The notes under the pieces are model-generated. The model was not told the origin of the DNA. It saw only the letters and a list, made by a program, of their open reading frames with translations, and did no database searches. 64,000 nucleotides of DNA, from NCBI GenBank assembly GCA_000507305.1, contig DF241818.1:1-64000 (forward strand), read 5' to 3'. Positions within the stretch are counted from its first letter, which is position 1. The number at the start of each line of letters is the position of its first letter. Made by a program: the position numbers and the translations under genes. This document shows, in pieces, positions 46,800 to 60,088 of the stretch. This DNA is from Breviolum minutum Mf 1.05b.01 (taxonomy: Eukaryota; Sar; Dinophyceae; Suessiales; Symbiodiniaceae).

Positions 46800-49370
46800 T
46801 CATTCTCAAATTTAGGACTTTGGTGCCAACACCTTTGCTCTCTGCTGAGAAAAATGTTTCAAAAAGACTTCTTGAAACATCTTTAAACCTTTGGGCTGCA
46901 GGCCCGCGGTGACTCTGAGCAATCCGTGCATTCCCTGATTTTTCTCTCACAAGCTTGGCATGGCCAAGTCACATGTTGAGAATCTGAGGCCTTTTCAGTT
47001 TCTAAGTCACGGCGTGATGCTGGGATGGTAGACAGCCCTCTCCTTATGGTGCAGTCGTTCGACCACGGGGAGGTCTGGTCTTCATTGATCTATATTGATC
47101 TTCAGGCGTTTCAGAGCTGGAAGAAATAGGAACAATTCTCCAAGTGGCAAGTTTAAATGCGTCCGGGCTGCTCAGTGGATGATTCGTCGAGACGCCCATA
47201 GATTCGGCAGGTCAGATACTCAAATTCAAGCACCAAGGTATCAAAACATGGAGGGAGGCCACATCACTGTGATCCCGCACAAGCGAATAAAGATAAAACG
47301 AACAGTGTCCCAAGCTGAGATCGACCTTCAATCACTCATTGTGTTTTGTCACTCATTCCGACTCATTCCTTGACTCTGTCAACTAGCGGTTATTTTAATT
47401 TGTTGATTCAGGTGTTCTCAGTTCTTGATCTTCGTCCTGTTTGTTTTCCTTCCAGTCATTGATTATATTCAATCATTCATGCATTAGATGCGTGTAGGCC
47501 CTGCAGTACAGTAGGGTAGATGTTGGTACAATACCTCGTGATTTCAGTGTTTCGGGCGGCATTGCAACCAATAGCCGGCCATCAATTCACTCATGTTCAT
47601 CCCACCCACCCATTCATTCATCCCTCCATCCACACATCCCTTCCCACCTTGGAAGGTCAGCTGTTGCACCGAGCGTTGGCCTGGCAAATGTTGAAGCGAT
47701 ACGAGATCCACCACAGATCTCCGAAAAATACAACATGGACCGACGATTACGAAGGGTCCATTGATATCCATTGATACTGCTGTTCTGGGGGGTCAAGAAA
47801 ACGGGAAGGATGGTAACCTAGCACAGATTACTGTAAAAATACCTGTGTGTAGATACTTTTCCTGTCATACAATCAGTCATGCATGCACGCATGCAGACAG
47901 ACGTACAGACATACGGACATCCATCAATACATACATGGGCTGAAGGTCGCAACGAGCTTATTCTGAACCAACCTTTCGCATATAGTTCAGTATTACATAG
48001 ACGACTCTGGTTGCTAGTAGCAGTATCAACAACAAGAGGAAGAGTAAAAGAACAAGAACAAGAGAACAAGAACAGGAAGATGTTGTTTGCTGAATGTTGC
48101 TGGACAAGAACAAGGGGGACTGCTTGGGCAAGAACTAAGAGTGGACGCTAGGTTAACAAGATGTCCGCCCCGTCTACCTCTCTTATTCATGCCCCTCCCA
48201 TTTTCGAGGGACAAACTCTCATTCTCGTTTGCTTCTGCAACAGGAAATCCTCCCGCTATTCTTTCATCAAGGCATCCACTGTCCATTCTTCATTTCAATC
48301 ACCATCTCCCATTCTCTTCAAGAACACTCATTGCTACTGCTAAACTTATGAAAGCTTGTCAAACCTATTTCCTTCCAGCAAGGGCTTTCCACAACCAACT
48401 TAATCACTTTGCCAGGTGCCACTACCAGTGGTCTCAGTGGAGTGCTCCAATGTATTCAGAAGGTAGTACACAACATGGCAGGGTAATGTTACTGTATGTC
48501 ATTGTTTCGGGGGAAGCACACGAAAACTCCAGGTACTTGGATGATCCTGTCATGCCTCAAGAGGAAGAAGAAAAGAAGGCAGCAGAGGCCTGGCTGTTTT
48601 TGCCACTGAGAGAAGCCCTGATTGCTTGCTGTTGCAACCCATGTTGAAACCTGAGAACTTGCTGTTCTAACACGAAAAGCGCAGCATGCCCAAATTGATG
48701 CAAGGTAGTGATAAGCAGTATCAACAGCAACCTGAACGAGTTGCTGGCGAAGTCTGTTTTGTACAAGGCGCTCAGACATGTTGATTCTGTCAGTCCCACA
48801 ACAGCTTCCCACATCTTTTCCGAAGAGCCGTGACTTTCAGCTCCAGGAGCAACATGATAAGTTTAGCAAGCCGCAAGCCCAGCGAAGAGACGGATGCTTC
48901 AAGGCCAAAACCGCATCTGGCGGGTCATAGCTGTAAGTTGTAAGGTTATTCAACAAAGATGACCCCCTGAAACTGGCGTATTTGGCTGGAGACCAAGGAG
49001 ACACAGCCGAGAGAGAGGTTCCGCAACTGATTTGTCATGGCCTTGTGCAATATCCAAGGTCGCTGGGATGTCCATGGGAACACGCTCAGAATTACAGGTG
49101 GGAAGAAGCTGGAGATGGGGACATTTGAGTACCCTAGGTCAGAAGTGTAGGGACACTGCATGTCACCACATATCACCACAATGCATCAGCTCCCTATCGA
49201 AGACCTCCATTGTGGTTTGCTTCCATCCTTTGCGACCCAACAACATCTAGCAAAAGATGAGTCACCAATATGAATGACATGACCTTGCTCTAGCATTGCT
49301 TTTGAATTTCTCAGTCACATGTGTGATCATGAAGCACTCATTCCATTGTTTCAGTTCTTCATGCGCATTT
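46800..49370. other. intergenic with simple repeats
   Basis: ACAAGAAC-type repeats lie at about 48048-48140 and CATAC/GACAT-rich DNA at 47880-47940. N-terminal Lon exons would be expected here but were not identified. Confidence 0.5.
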
Positions 49371-49374
49371 TCAG

Positions 49375-52300
49375 GCCATTCTGGAAGAACAGGATATGCT
49401 TACTCGCTTGAAGCTGGTGTCTTGGCTGGCACAGACAGTAAATTCAGGGTGTGGAAGCACAAAGGTGGTCATTTTTGTTGCCATTCGTCAAATGGATACG
49501 AATTTTTGGCAGGTAGAGGAGCTTGTCCAGAAAGATGTGGACTTCATAAGGGTGCAGTCAAAGGTGAAGATTGAGGCAACACAGGGCAACAGAATTTTCC
49601 TGCAGATTGGTTTCCCTGTGGCAGCATCTTTGATGAATAATGACATACATGGGAAGACCGCCATTTTTCTTCAGACGACGAGATGGAGAGACACTCTGTT
49701 TTGGCCAGGTTGAAGGGGAGATGTCGAAAGATCAAAGACGTGAAATGCTAATGGACCCTATGCTGCATGTTAAAAGCGCCGACGGTTGTCAAGCCTTTAT
49801 GTCACTTCCGTTATCCTGTGTTTTCTGATGTTCTTTGCTATCGCAACAGGTTTACGTTGCATGATACGAGAGTGCCAAGTTGTTTTTTTTTGCGGCATTA
49901 TTTCCTCAATTGCAACCCCGTTGCTGGACATTCGAAGATTCCTGCAGCCCAGGCACAAATGAAGCAGGTCATGAAGGTTTGGGGATATTCTGGTGAAAAC
50001 ATGGTGGTGGGTTTGTTTCCACGGACTTTTTTCTTGTTTGGGTCACTTCTATTTGAAGAACAGGTTGGTTCTCTTCATGCAATCTCTACCGGTCTAGGCT
50101 GTTTTGATGGTGTTTTTCGCCTTTTTGGGGGGATGGATTTGGTTCAAAAGATATCAAAATGTCGAGAAACGGCCAGGAGCTTGGGATTGAGCTGGCCTCT
50201 CAGTTGGTTGATGTGCGTGTCAGGGACAGTAGCAGGAATAGGATGAACTGAAAACCAGATGTATAATGCCTATGCCTATGTGTATGTATATATATATATA
50301 CTGTATATGCCTCATGTAATATGTTTATAGATGTAATGCTGACTGTATTACTTACTTTCAGTTTCACGAATTGCACCATCCTGGAATCAGTACTGAAGGA
50401 GAGACGAGAAAGAAGCCCTTGTTTTGCAGCCTCGCACCAAGTCGAAAAGGGGCCGAGACCAGACGTGACTGCGTCACACTTATCGAAGCCTCAGGTTCAC
50501 TGATGCGCTCAAAGAAAAGACGGTGCCAGAGGAAGTTCAAAAGGCCAGCAGCGTGTATATATATACATATATTTGTACGTATCTACACAATAGTTATTTA
50601 TCTAATTCTGTGTGTGAGTATGGGGAACATCAGAATGTATATGAGTCTATGTTCCATGGCTTCGACAAAGCAAGCCTTCATTGCGCAAGGTGATTGATGA
50701 TGAGCTTGCGAAACTGAGCCAGTAAACACCTCAGTGTGTTCAGCCGAGAAGGACCTTACGCTGACTGAGATACTGCCGTTGCAGGTTGGAGCCATCCTCC
50801 TCGGAGTTCAATGTATGCCGAACCTACTTGGAACCTCAGCTGCAGGGCGAAATGCGTATACGTGGCATCGCATCACGGATCAAAGAAACGTACTACAGCA
50901 GTTGACTTTGCATGATTGTGTCACATTCAAGGCATGGAGTGTGTTCCAGCATGTTCCAGCATAATATCCTGAATCCCTGTTAGGAGTGGCTGACATGCCT
51001 TCCCTGGGGTCAGACCACACAGGACAGCGGCCAGTTGGAAAAAGTTTGGTGGCAGCTTTTAGTTGCAAATCCTGCCCCGATGCCCGACAGGAAAATAGAG
51101 ATATCGGAAAAGCTGAGAAGATTCTTAACGAGGATGGTGGCATGCATGGCATGCATTGCTTGCTTTATGTTCTGATATGCTACCTTTTTGCTGCTTTTTT
51201 TGCTTCAGTCAGTATGTTGCAGCATGCTTGTCTACACGCGTTCGTCAAGATCACCACAAATGTCCTTAACCTTAGCAGCTTCGTTTTTGTGCATTGATTC
51301 ATACCAGGATCATTATGGTTTGGAGGATGTCAAGGAGCGAATCTTGGAACACATTGCGGTCAATTTTCTCCAGGACCCTTGTTTTGCTTGTCACCTTCAT
51401 CCCAATGATTGGACTGTCAGAGTTGGTCCCCACAGCTTGCGTCTGTCGACTGAATCAGTCGACAGGAGTCGACACAAGGGAAAATCATGTGCCTGGTTGG
51501 CCCACCCGGTGCAGAGCCCTCAGCGAAAGGGTGAAGTGTTTCTGAGGGAGATGAAAATTGCATTTAGAAAAAGGTGACTGCTGAACGAATCACTTGTGTA
51601 TTCAAGTGCATTCATCCAGTGAAGTCGGAGATATGAGGGATGAGAGAACGTGGCTCATTGTGCAAGGTTGGCAAGACTTCAATCAGCAAAAGCATCGCCA
51701 GAGCACTGGACCGCGGCGAACTTTTGCCAATTCGAAGAGTCCAGAAGCAACGTAGCTGTAGCCCACCTATACAATGGGAAAGTGATTTTCTGAACAAGCT
51801 CTTGGTATTGGCCACTGTAGGATGAGACATGTTCTTGTTCAAACCCTATCATATCCCAGCCTTGACCAGTCATGGGCCCATCCTTAACTCCAATCGCACG
51901 AGAGGAACGCAAATTCTATCGCTTTTCTGTTGGCGGCCTTTCTGATGCCAGCGAGATCAGAGGCACGGGCGCATGATTGGCCCAATCTGATGCCCTAATT
52001 TGCACCGTAGCTTCGAAGATCATATCACCAGGCCATCGCAGAACGCGGAAACCCCAGTATTTCAGCATTTCAGTTCGCACTGAAGGCAGATCCTTTTCTT
52101 CTGAGCATTTTGCATTAAATTGAGCTGTCATTCGAGGTATGTGGGAGCTATGCCAGGGAAGCTGGTGCAATGCCTGAAGGTAACGCAAAGTCTGCAACTT
52201 GGATACTGAAATCAACATTGTTTCATCAGATTTCATGGAATATGGCCATCTGGCAGGTTCCAACCCAGTCATTCTGATTGACGAGATTGACAAGTTTCAA

Positions 52301-55300
52301 CCGCCATGTTTTGAAACATGCCTGCTGGAACAAAGCAACAGGATGAAGGTAAAGACAATCCGGATGATCATGAATGGAAGGGCAGAATTTTTATGTGCAA
52401 ATAGCAAATCTGCAATTTGAGGGCAAACCTCTTGATGCCTATGCGCATCAGGCTTGGAAAAGACTTCCGTGGCGACCCTTCCGCAGCATCCTATCTGCAA
52501 GACTGTTTCCATGCTCCACGGACTGCAAGGCACTTCGTTCATCTTCTTTGTCCCCATTGACTGAGGCATTGTTGGAGGTACTTGCATGGGCCTTTGTTCC
52601 CAAATGCTATTGACATTATGTTTGCAATTGTTTTGGCTATTTGTGGAAGATGTATTTTCAAGCAATGAAACCAACCGAAAGTCTCTAAAACCGAGGATCC
52701 GGAGCAAAATAGCAACTACCGCGATCATTACTTGGTGCGCCCACGCAGCCATGTAACATTAGCTGGTTACTGTCTTTCCAAACCTTAGGGCACACGCCGT
52801 GCGCCCTGACCACATAAAAATTTCACTGCTAAGGATGTGCCCCTTGACTTGCTTCGCGCTTAGTGTTGAGTTTTTGAAAGCATCAGTTGATGACAATTGT
52901 ATCCAATGAATTGTCCCGCAGATCTTTTTTTTGGTCTATCAGGTCTAAAGTCTTGTTTGTGGCAACCTTACCACACAAGCAGATTCTACGGAGTGCTGTA
53001 TTCGAGTTATGCTGCATGCTTTCCACATGGCTCTAGATGTAGCTTGACGTTTTGAAGACAGGTGTGCACTGCCAACGAGCTTGACACAATTCCAGGCCCT
53101 TTGTTGGATCGAATGGAGGTGCCAATTGTCGGTCGTTGCCTCCTTTTGAACTGATGCTGATGCGACCAAGTACGACGCAGTGGGCAGGTCATCAGAATAG
53201 CGGGCTATGTGTTCGAAGAGAAATTGGCCATAGCAAACCAGTGCCCCTCTCTATGGAGAATCACGTGAGGAGTGTCATAACTTAATTCCGCTACACCAGC
53301 AGGTACCTTATCCCTTCAACTATGGAGGAGAATGGTGTTGGCCGGTGACTTACGTCTCTTGCATGATATCATGTAATATGGTGAAGGAAACGCTCATGAG
53401 ACTTTGCAGTTAGTCAGGTGATGCAAAGCTTTCCTTGGAGGCCCTTGGCTTTTTATCCCTTAATTTCTCCATGTACTTTCATCAGCAGGGTCGAGGGCAG
53501 TACACCTGGCCTGGTCAGGATGAAGCAGTCCGCAAGATGATCCGTGATTACGCCAGCCTGGCATGTGACTGCCACGCAACGACAGTTCATGAAACTGAAG
53601 ATGGATGAAGATAGCGCATGGTGCATCATGTTGCTGAATTGACATATGTGAGTCTTCTTTTGCAGGCAAGAGAGGCAAGGCTGCGGTGGGAGGTTATTTG
53701 CATGTGTCAACTCGGGTCATGTCTGGACATTCCAACTACTCCCTCTCAACTGACTTAGGCAAACCAAGATATCTTGCAAGCCTCAACACAAATATCGTTT
53801 CAGAAGCTATGTCAGTTAGGGAGCAGAGCGAAGGAAGGCCTTTCAAAGTCCAGGTGGCATTTGTCCTTCTAACCTTGGCCTTAAAGCATTTCAAGGCAGG
53901 CGTTCGCCAACTACGTAAGCTCCTGGACAAGGTTTCACGCAAGGCGAATGGGGGATGGAAATGGTATGGAATGATTCCGGATAAGAAACCCATTCATTGG
54001 CAGATTGTACTGCTGAAACATGCTGAAACCTGCATGGTCTATGAATAGCTGGATAGATGAATCGATAAAAAGAGAGGTCGCTAGGCCAGGCAGGGAGGTG
54101 GGTATTTGTTTAATGTAGAGCCCTGCCAGATAGCCAGACAGCCTAGGTGGCACTCAGCATGGTCCGGAAGAAAGAGGAGGCAAATCCGCTCTGTGTGTGG
54201 GACCGGGGACATTGGCTTGCGAGGAAAAAGTGGCCGGGGAACCGGAAAGACTTTGTTGTTGTTGAGCGTGAGGGTGATACAGAATGTGCAATGCCATGTG
54301 CATTGATTGCTTGCGCCTGACATGCTAGGAACATCCAGCTGTCATTGTTGGTGCCTTTCTCAGCCACTTCTTTTGTGGTTGCTTTCAGATGCTTTCAGAA
54401 GAATGGGTTGAGAGCCAGATTAGCATACGTTTCATGTCTATCACATGCATTTGAAGCGCGTCAGTTAGGGACATGTGACGTCACATGATCACAACAAGTG
54501 TTTTGCCAAGATGCTTATTATGTTGGCGCCTGCCATCACTTCAATATAGGTATGTAAGTATGATATCATTTCCATTGATGTAGATGCATGTGCTTTCAGA
54601 GTCGGGCGTTGGGACATCTTGGGACCTTTTTTGTAGACTGATTTCAGGTTCTGACAACCTCACTACCTACATTGGCCAGCCGCTTTTTCTGACAGACAGG
54701 ACTGAAGTGCCTTTGCACCAGTTGCAAGTATTTGCAAGTTGTTGTTTTAAAGTTTAATCAAAATACATATATAATAAGAACTGAAGCACAATGGATTTGC
54801 TGATGAAGGCTCTTCGGCCAAAGCATGCCTCCTGGTGTAGTTGAACCCTCAGACAATTGCAAAACAATGGCTTTGACAGCATCAAATTGCATTTCGCGCC
54901 CATTGCTGGTCGCGCTGTATGTTTTTGACAGATCTTTGGGGAAACAAAGACCGAAGACCGCCCTGTGACATGTGGATACATGTGGGCTTAAGTTCAGATA
55001 GAGTAGCTTGCGCATTTTGCCATGGATGATCCTTTCGCGATCTTGCGGATTCCTTCCTTCACCGTGCGGAAGGAATCAGACCTTCCCAAGCTCAAGGAGC
55101 GTGCCAAGAATTTGGTGAAGCAATATGAGAAGGTCAACAAGTTTGACAAGGCGCGAGAAGTGGAAGGCGCATACCGCGCAGTCAAGGAGATGGTCATTAA
55201 AAGAGCCAACTGTGCAGGATCACAGGCCTTCAACAAAGTCATGGTAAATCGTCCTGGGAAGTCAACTTCCGTTGGAAAGGCACCCGCAAAAGAGGAAAAG

Positions 55301-58300
55301 TCTCAAGGGCCAAAGAACCCTGCTGAGGTGCATTTCCTAAAGGCTCAGGGTGCAGCGAAGGCAGCTCCAGCTGCTCCAGTTGCAACCCAGGCAGCGCCAT
55401 CACAGCCCTACAAAAGCCGTGAGGAGCGACTAAAGGAAAAGATTGAGGCAAGAAGAGCAGAAGCAGGTGAAAAGAATAAACGAGCAGCTGCCATTAAGGA
55501 AAAGCTGGCAGCAAAACGGGCCAAGAAGGATGTAGATGGAGAGGATGGAGCTATGGTTAGTGCCAGCTCTCCTGCAGAGGCATCACCTTTAGATAACATG
55601 GCAAGTCCAGATAGCTCGGCGGTGGATCCGGAAGATGTCCCCCAAGACATCCAAAAAGAGAATGGCACAGAAAGCGAACACCAGGATCCTCTAGATCCTA
55701 CTGATGCTGCAGGTGAGGTGGAAGTTGATTTCTTCTGAGGCAACCTGAGCTGCTGCGGGCTAGTACTCAAATGCCTCACTGTAACAAATGAGTCACAGTA
55801 TTTGAGCTGAAAGGCCTTGAGCCAGCAGCTACTTGCAGGATTCCTGTCTCACAAGAATCATGCTTGCCACTTTGGCTCGCATCCAATGCCAATGCTGAGG
55901 TGTTCATGATGGACCCTAGGGTCAGTAGTCGAATATGTCCTGATTCGGCCATGATTTTTCTGTCAAACGTACTGCATGCAGTCCCCAAAACAAAAGCTAG
56001 TGAACTATCTACTATCCAATCTAGCCCAAGAACATTCAACACACCCACAACACAGCCAGGGCCGAAACACCCGGGATCAGAGGCTAAAAATCATGCCACC
56101 TAGAGACAGCCAGTTTGCCACCAGCCAGCTAAAAGAAGGTACAACATAAGCTGCTGCAACTTGGAGAGTCTCAGAAGTCGCAGGTGAATTTTGCTTTCTG
56201 CACATGTCGAATCATACTTCCATTCGAAGTTGGATGGTTTTTCCCTCAAATTTTTGGTCCACACGTTTTCGAATGAAGGGATCCACATCACAAAAATCCA
56301 CCTTTTTTCAGGTGATGGGCTTGGCTTGGACAAACATGGGTGGTGCAACGCTCTATATAGAAGCACGAGGTGGGTTGGACAATGATCTAAGCCTCAAGAG
56401 ATTTGGAAACCAATTCAATGAAGCTGCCGTTTGCCAGGTAGACTTCCTTTGGAAGGCACTCTGGATTGAGTTTGCTTGCGATGAATAAACGACCGTTGCC
56501 CTGTTGTAAACAAGAGAGGTGGAAAAGTCTTGGGAAAGATTGGGAGAGTACTTCAACATAAGAAAACGTATATATTCCTGGTGAAGAGTGCAGAATTGAA
56601 AAGGATTGAAACACTGCGACCAGGCGTCGAAATTGCAAACGTCTTCATTGAAGCCATTGCCTCAAGGGAGATCACCTGGCAGTGAGGTGAGGTGAGTTGC
56701 CTTGTGGGACTTCAAATCTGTCCCTTTGTGTGTGCTCCTTTGATTTAGATTCTGCTCCCCTAGACTGCGGCAAAAGCGTTCCAAGCCCCTCTTCAAATTG
56801 TAGATCCACACTCTTTCAATGTGCATGTTCTACATCCTTCCACTAGGATTACTCAGTGGATTACTCTAGCCCACAGAAGCTACCAACTTTCCTTGGAGAT
56901 TCCCGTGCCACCGACCTTCCTTGACATTGAAATTACTCAACATAATGTTACGATTCTACTGGCAGACCTGGAGTCAAGCTACGGCCACTCGTCAATAGGT
57001 ACATCAGGGTACTATCAATCCCAAGTAGTTAAGGACTCCTTCCACAATTAACTCATTCCTGGTCCCTTTTTGACAAAATGAACCGTTCCAAGGAAAGTGA
57101 CCGCAATGAGCAGCGTGAAGAAAGTCAGACAGGAGCTCAACAAAAAGCGCACAACAAATTGGAGATCTGCATCTCCAAGCAACAAAACTTGGAAATTTGA
57201 CGTATGCAGAGGTGCTTTGTTGTGACGGAGCTTCATGTCTTGAGGCCAAGGGAATCTTCAAATCTGGGTGAGCCCAGCGACATGCAGGCCATCTGAATGG
57301 ATGGATGAAACTTTGGAAAACTCCCCGGTTAGTTCATTTCAGGCTTCACATGTGTTCACTGACAAATCTCCTGGCACCTTGATATGCCTTGAACAAGTAT
57401 CCAAAAGTAGATACAAAATGATAGAAATAGTATCAAATTGGGAGATAATAGTGATGTGCTATGGGAACTTGTTGGATGTTGCCAGGTCACCGGCCAGCTT
57501 GGCACGGTGATGAGCGAATCGAGTAGCATCTCTCTCACGTGCCCTTGCGATCTCATGTGCCACTCAACATCACTCAAGCTTCCATCACCTTTTTGAGGTA
57601 CGCGAGGATGTTTGTTCGAGAGTGTGAATCTAAGATAATCTGCGAGGCTGTTTTCTTTTTGCTGTATTTCAATTGTAGACGAATACAGGATATTGATATA
57701 TTCGTTGTTAAATACATGACATATGCTTTTCAAATCCATATGATTTCTGGCTTCCACAAGGCCAAGTGGATGGTTGTGATCTTTCATTGAGGTTAGATCC
57801 AGAGAAATCTTTCCTGGACAAGGCATTCACGAACCTGGGTATTTGCTGAACATTCCCAGAAGATACATTATACTGACATGTTTTTCATATCATAGCTATA
57901 ATACAATATGATATAACATATATGTAGATGAGGAATAGATGAAGAGTAAATGAGAATACTCAACTCAACGCAGTATCTCCGGGGGAAAAGTTGGGCACTG
58001 AAAGATTCACCTAATGGATGACAGGCACAGATTCATCTCAACGTCCCAGAAGGAGCTACGCCAAAGGACAGTTGGGAGGGTGGAATGTGGGAAAGTTTAT
58101 GAAAGTTTTGATGGTTTGCATTTGGCATGTGGTGTTTTCTTCTCTTCGTTTACTCGTTTACTCGCTGGCATTGGCCGTGAGGATGGACCTTCTGCAGGGG
58201 TTACCATGGCCACAGCCCTTGTCAGTTTGGCTCTGGATATTCCAGTCAGGTCCGTTTCCTTCGTGTTGAGTAAGAGAGGTGGATGGTTGATGAAGTTGGC

Positions 58301-58607
58301 AGGCCTGATGTAGCTATGACTGGGGAGCTGACCCTCATGGGTAAAGTCCTCAAGGCAAGGAGATTTCATTAGATTTTGGGTGGAAGAGAAGGTGCCACCT
58401 TTGCATACAAACGCCAGGTGGGTGGCATCCAGGAGAAGGCAGGCATCTCCATTGATATGGATGCGATATCAAGATGGAATGGAGAGACCAATGGATTTAG
58501 GGTTCCCTTATGCGAATAGATTGAAGATCATCGAAGTGGATCGCTTGGAAGAGGTCATAGCATCGCGACGTGAAAATGTCAAGACGGTGCTAATGTCCGA
58601 TTCCAAG
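49375..58607 (+). CDS. Lon ATP-dependent protease, highly split gene
   Basis: Lon degrades damaged proteins in mitochondria or plastids. Pieces in family order: 49375-~49436 ([20 protein letters not shown]), 49513-49605, 50690-50721, 50785-~50831 ([16 protein letters not shown]), 51091-51132, 51308-~51379 ([18 protein letters not shown]), ~51479-51510 and 51667-51708 (Walker A GPPG/VGKTS split by an intron), 51905-51962 ([19 protein letters not shown]), 52032-52044 (HRRT), 52137-52179 ([14 protein letters not shown]), ~52255-52294 (Walker B ILIDEIDK), perhaps 52566-52583 (ALLEVL), 52943-52958 (SKVLF), 53062-53118 ([18 protein letters not shown]), 53188-53240, 53303-~53339, 53519-53560, 53896-53943 ([16 protein letters not shown]), 56312-56369 ([16 protein letters not shown]), 57486-57538 ([12 protein letters not shown]), 57598-~57630, 58025-58066, 58182-58249 (catalytic Ser, DGPSAGVTM), 58303-58354, 58418-58438 (GGIQEK, consensus GGIKEK) and 58554-58607 ([11 protein letters not shown]). 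Both catalytic regions are present. The N-terminus and last residues were not found. Confidence 0.88.
55022..55738 (+). CDS. J-domain-like lysine-rich protein, intronless, nested in Lon
   Basis: A complete 238-residue frame with ATG in good context (TTTTGCCATGG). Residues 1-60 follow the J-domain pattern ([12 protein letters not shown], then [16 protein letters not shown], then [14 protein letters not shown]) but the HPD tripeptide that stimulates Hsp70 is missing. Then come an Ala/Pro linker ([18 protein letters not shown]), a basic helix ([20 protein letters not shown]) and an acidic tail ending EVEVDFF. It lies on the same strand inside the Lon intron between the exons at 53943 and 56312. 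No introns and a clean start and stop suggest an inserted cDNA copy or a nested gene. Function as an Hsp70 partner is doubtful without HPD; an RNA or chromatin role is possible from the basic helix. Confidence 0.7.
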   Translation: MDDPFAILRIPSFTVRKESDLPKLKERAKNLVKQYEKVNKFDKAREVEGAYRAVKEMVIKRANCAGSQAFNKVMVNRPGKSTSVGKAPAKEEKSQGPKNPAEVHFLKAQGAAKAAPAAPVATQAAPSQPYKSREERLKEKIEARRAEAGEKNKRAAAIKEKLAAKRAKKDVDGEDGAMVSASSPAEASPLDNMASPDSSAVDPEDVPQDIQKENGTESEHQDPLDPTDAAGEVEVDFF

Positions 58608-58619
58608 TGTGCGTTTGCT

Positions 58620-60088
58620 TGAAGCTTGATGTTGAGAGAGATGGCCGTTGTTCGTACTCAAATTCAGGCGTGCTTGAACTTCAGACATCAGAGATTCATA
58701 TTCGACAGCGGCAACAGGATTCCGCAGGCGTTCATAAAAGAATGCTCGAATAGCCGAATAGCTAATTTATCATGCAATGTAATGTACATGCACCCCAAAA
58801 AAAAACTGGAAAAGCATTACGTAAGCCAGGGTGATCGTACCCAACCTCACCCTGAAAGGTAGTTTGGGCGGGAAAGCCGTCCCACTTTAATTGCATCGAG
58901 TTGAAAACTGATCAATGACACATCATGTTCATGACTCATATAGATGTCTCTCAATACATATTTATGCCTATAGACTACAGACTAAAGACTATACATATGG
59001 CATGTTATCTATTTTTCAACAGTTATATTAGCTATATTAGATGGCAGAAACTGAATGGAATGCAAGTTTCACGTCTAAAGGCCCAGACGTTCCAGCAGTC
59101 GTGTCGATCCGTCAAATCCAATGCTTTGGATCCCCACGGTGCCATATGCTTCAGCGGGGCACACGAACTTGGCCGGGTGCGCGCCGGTGCTCACTGGAAG
59201 CAGAAGCTTCCAGCGAGCAGAGGGACAAACATACCGAGGCATTTTGCTTAGTTTGTCGGAGTTGTCATTCTCAGGTCACTGTCGTACATGAGTCGCCCAC
59301 ATCGCCCTAGTAGGAATGCCTGCGGTTCAGAACACCATCTTGGCTGTTTACCCGAGTGTGGTTCGTCTATTGGAAGATAATCCTGAGTGAGTCAAGGATG
59401 TGGAACTTGTTTGACTAAAGATGACTAAACTACCCTGTAACACTGTACCAAGCCCGAGTTCGGAACAGTTCCGCAGCTCGCAGCACTGATTTACAGGCGC
59501 GGTCACTCTTTCTGTCATCGCGGGGGTCGGCGTGGCGCGGCGGTCCCACCGGAGATCTGCAGAAGCCTTTGGGAATGCAGAGCTTTTACAGCTAGAAACC
59601 TGGACATTTTACCATTTTACCATGCAAAAGTAGATTTGTTTGGTTGCTAAGAGCTTTTGCAGTCAAGCCTGGAGCTACAGCTTAGGAAATGCAGTCAGAT
59701 GAACCAGAAGCTTTGTCAGAACTCCTAGAAGGTTCGCAGATCTTGATGTGAAATGTCCAAGTCAACATTTCTGTACCAATTTGCCCTTCAACTTATGGGT
59801 CCATCACCCTCCAACCCCCGGACCCTTGGTGATTTGCCAGGTTTGGGTGCTCATTCTACTGCAGTGCGTGGTCTAGGAGCCAGTGATGGGATTCTTCGGG
59901 AGACAGCAATGGATCAAACACCATTGTGGAAGACAGCCATTGTGCCTGGGCACTACTGCCAAGTGTGTACAAGTAAAGCCGTAAGGTGTAAGGTTGCTTG
60001 TCGCATTTTGTTGTTACTTGCAATGATTGGTGCGGAGACGCTGCATGTTTGCTATGTGTTGTACAAATTGAGCCGACCGTTCTTGTAG
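58620..60088. other. intergenic, one exon-like piece
   Basis: About 59318-59385 reads VQNTILAVYPSVVRLLEDNP before a TGA and might be a 5' exon of the next gene. The 3' end of Lon and the 5' end of the methyltransferase must lie here but were not fixed. Confidence 0.4.

Noticed and set aside
54985..55025. Spliced-leader relict before the nested J-like gene
   Set aside because: GTAGCTTGCGCATTTTGCC resembles the leader only with gaps; no clean run matches its 3' end.
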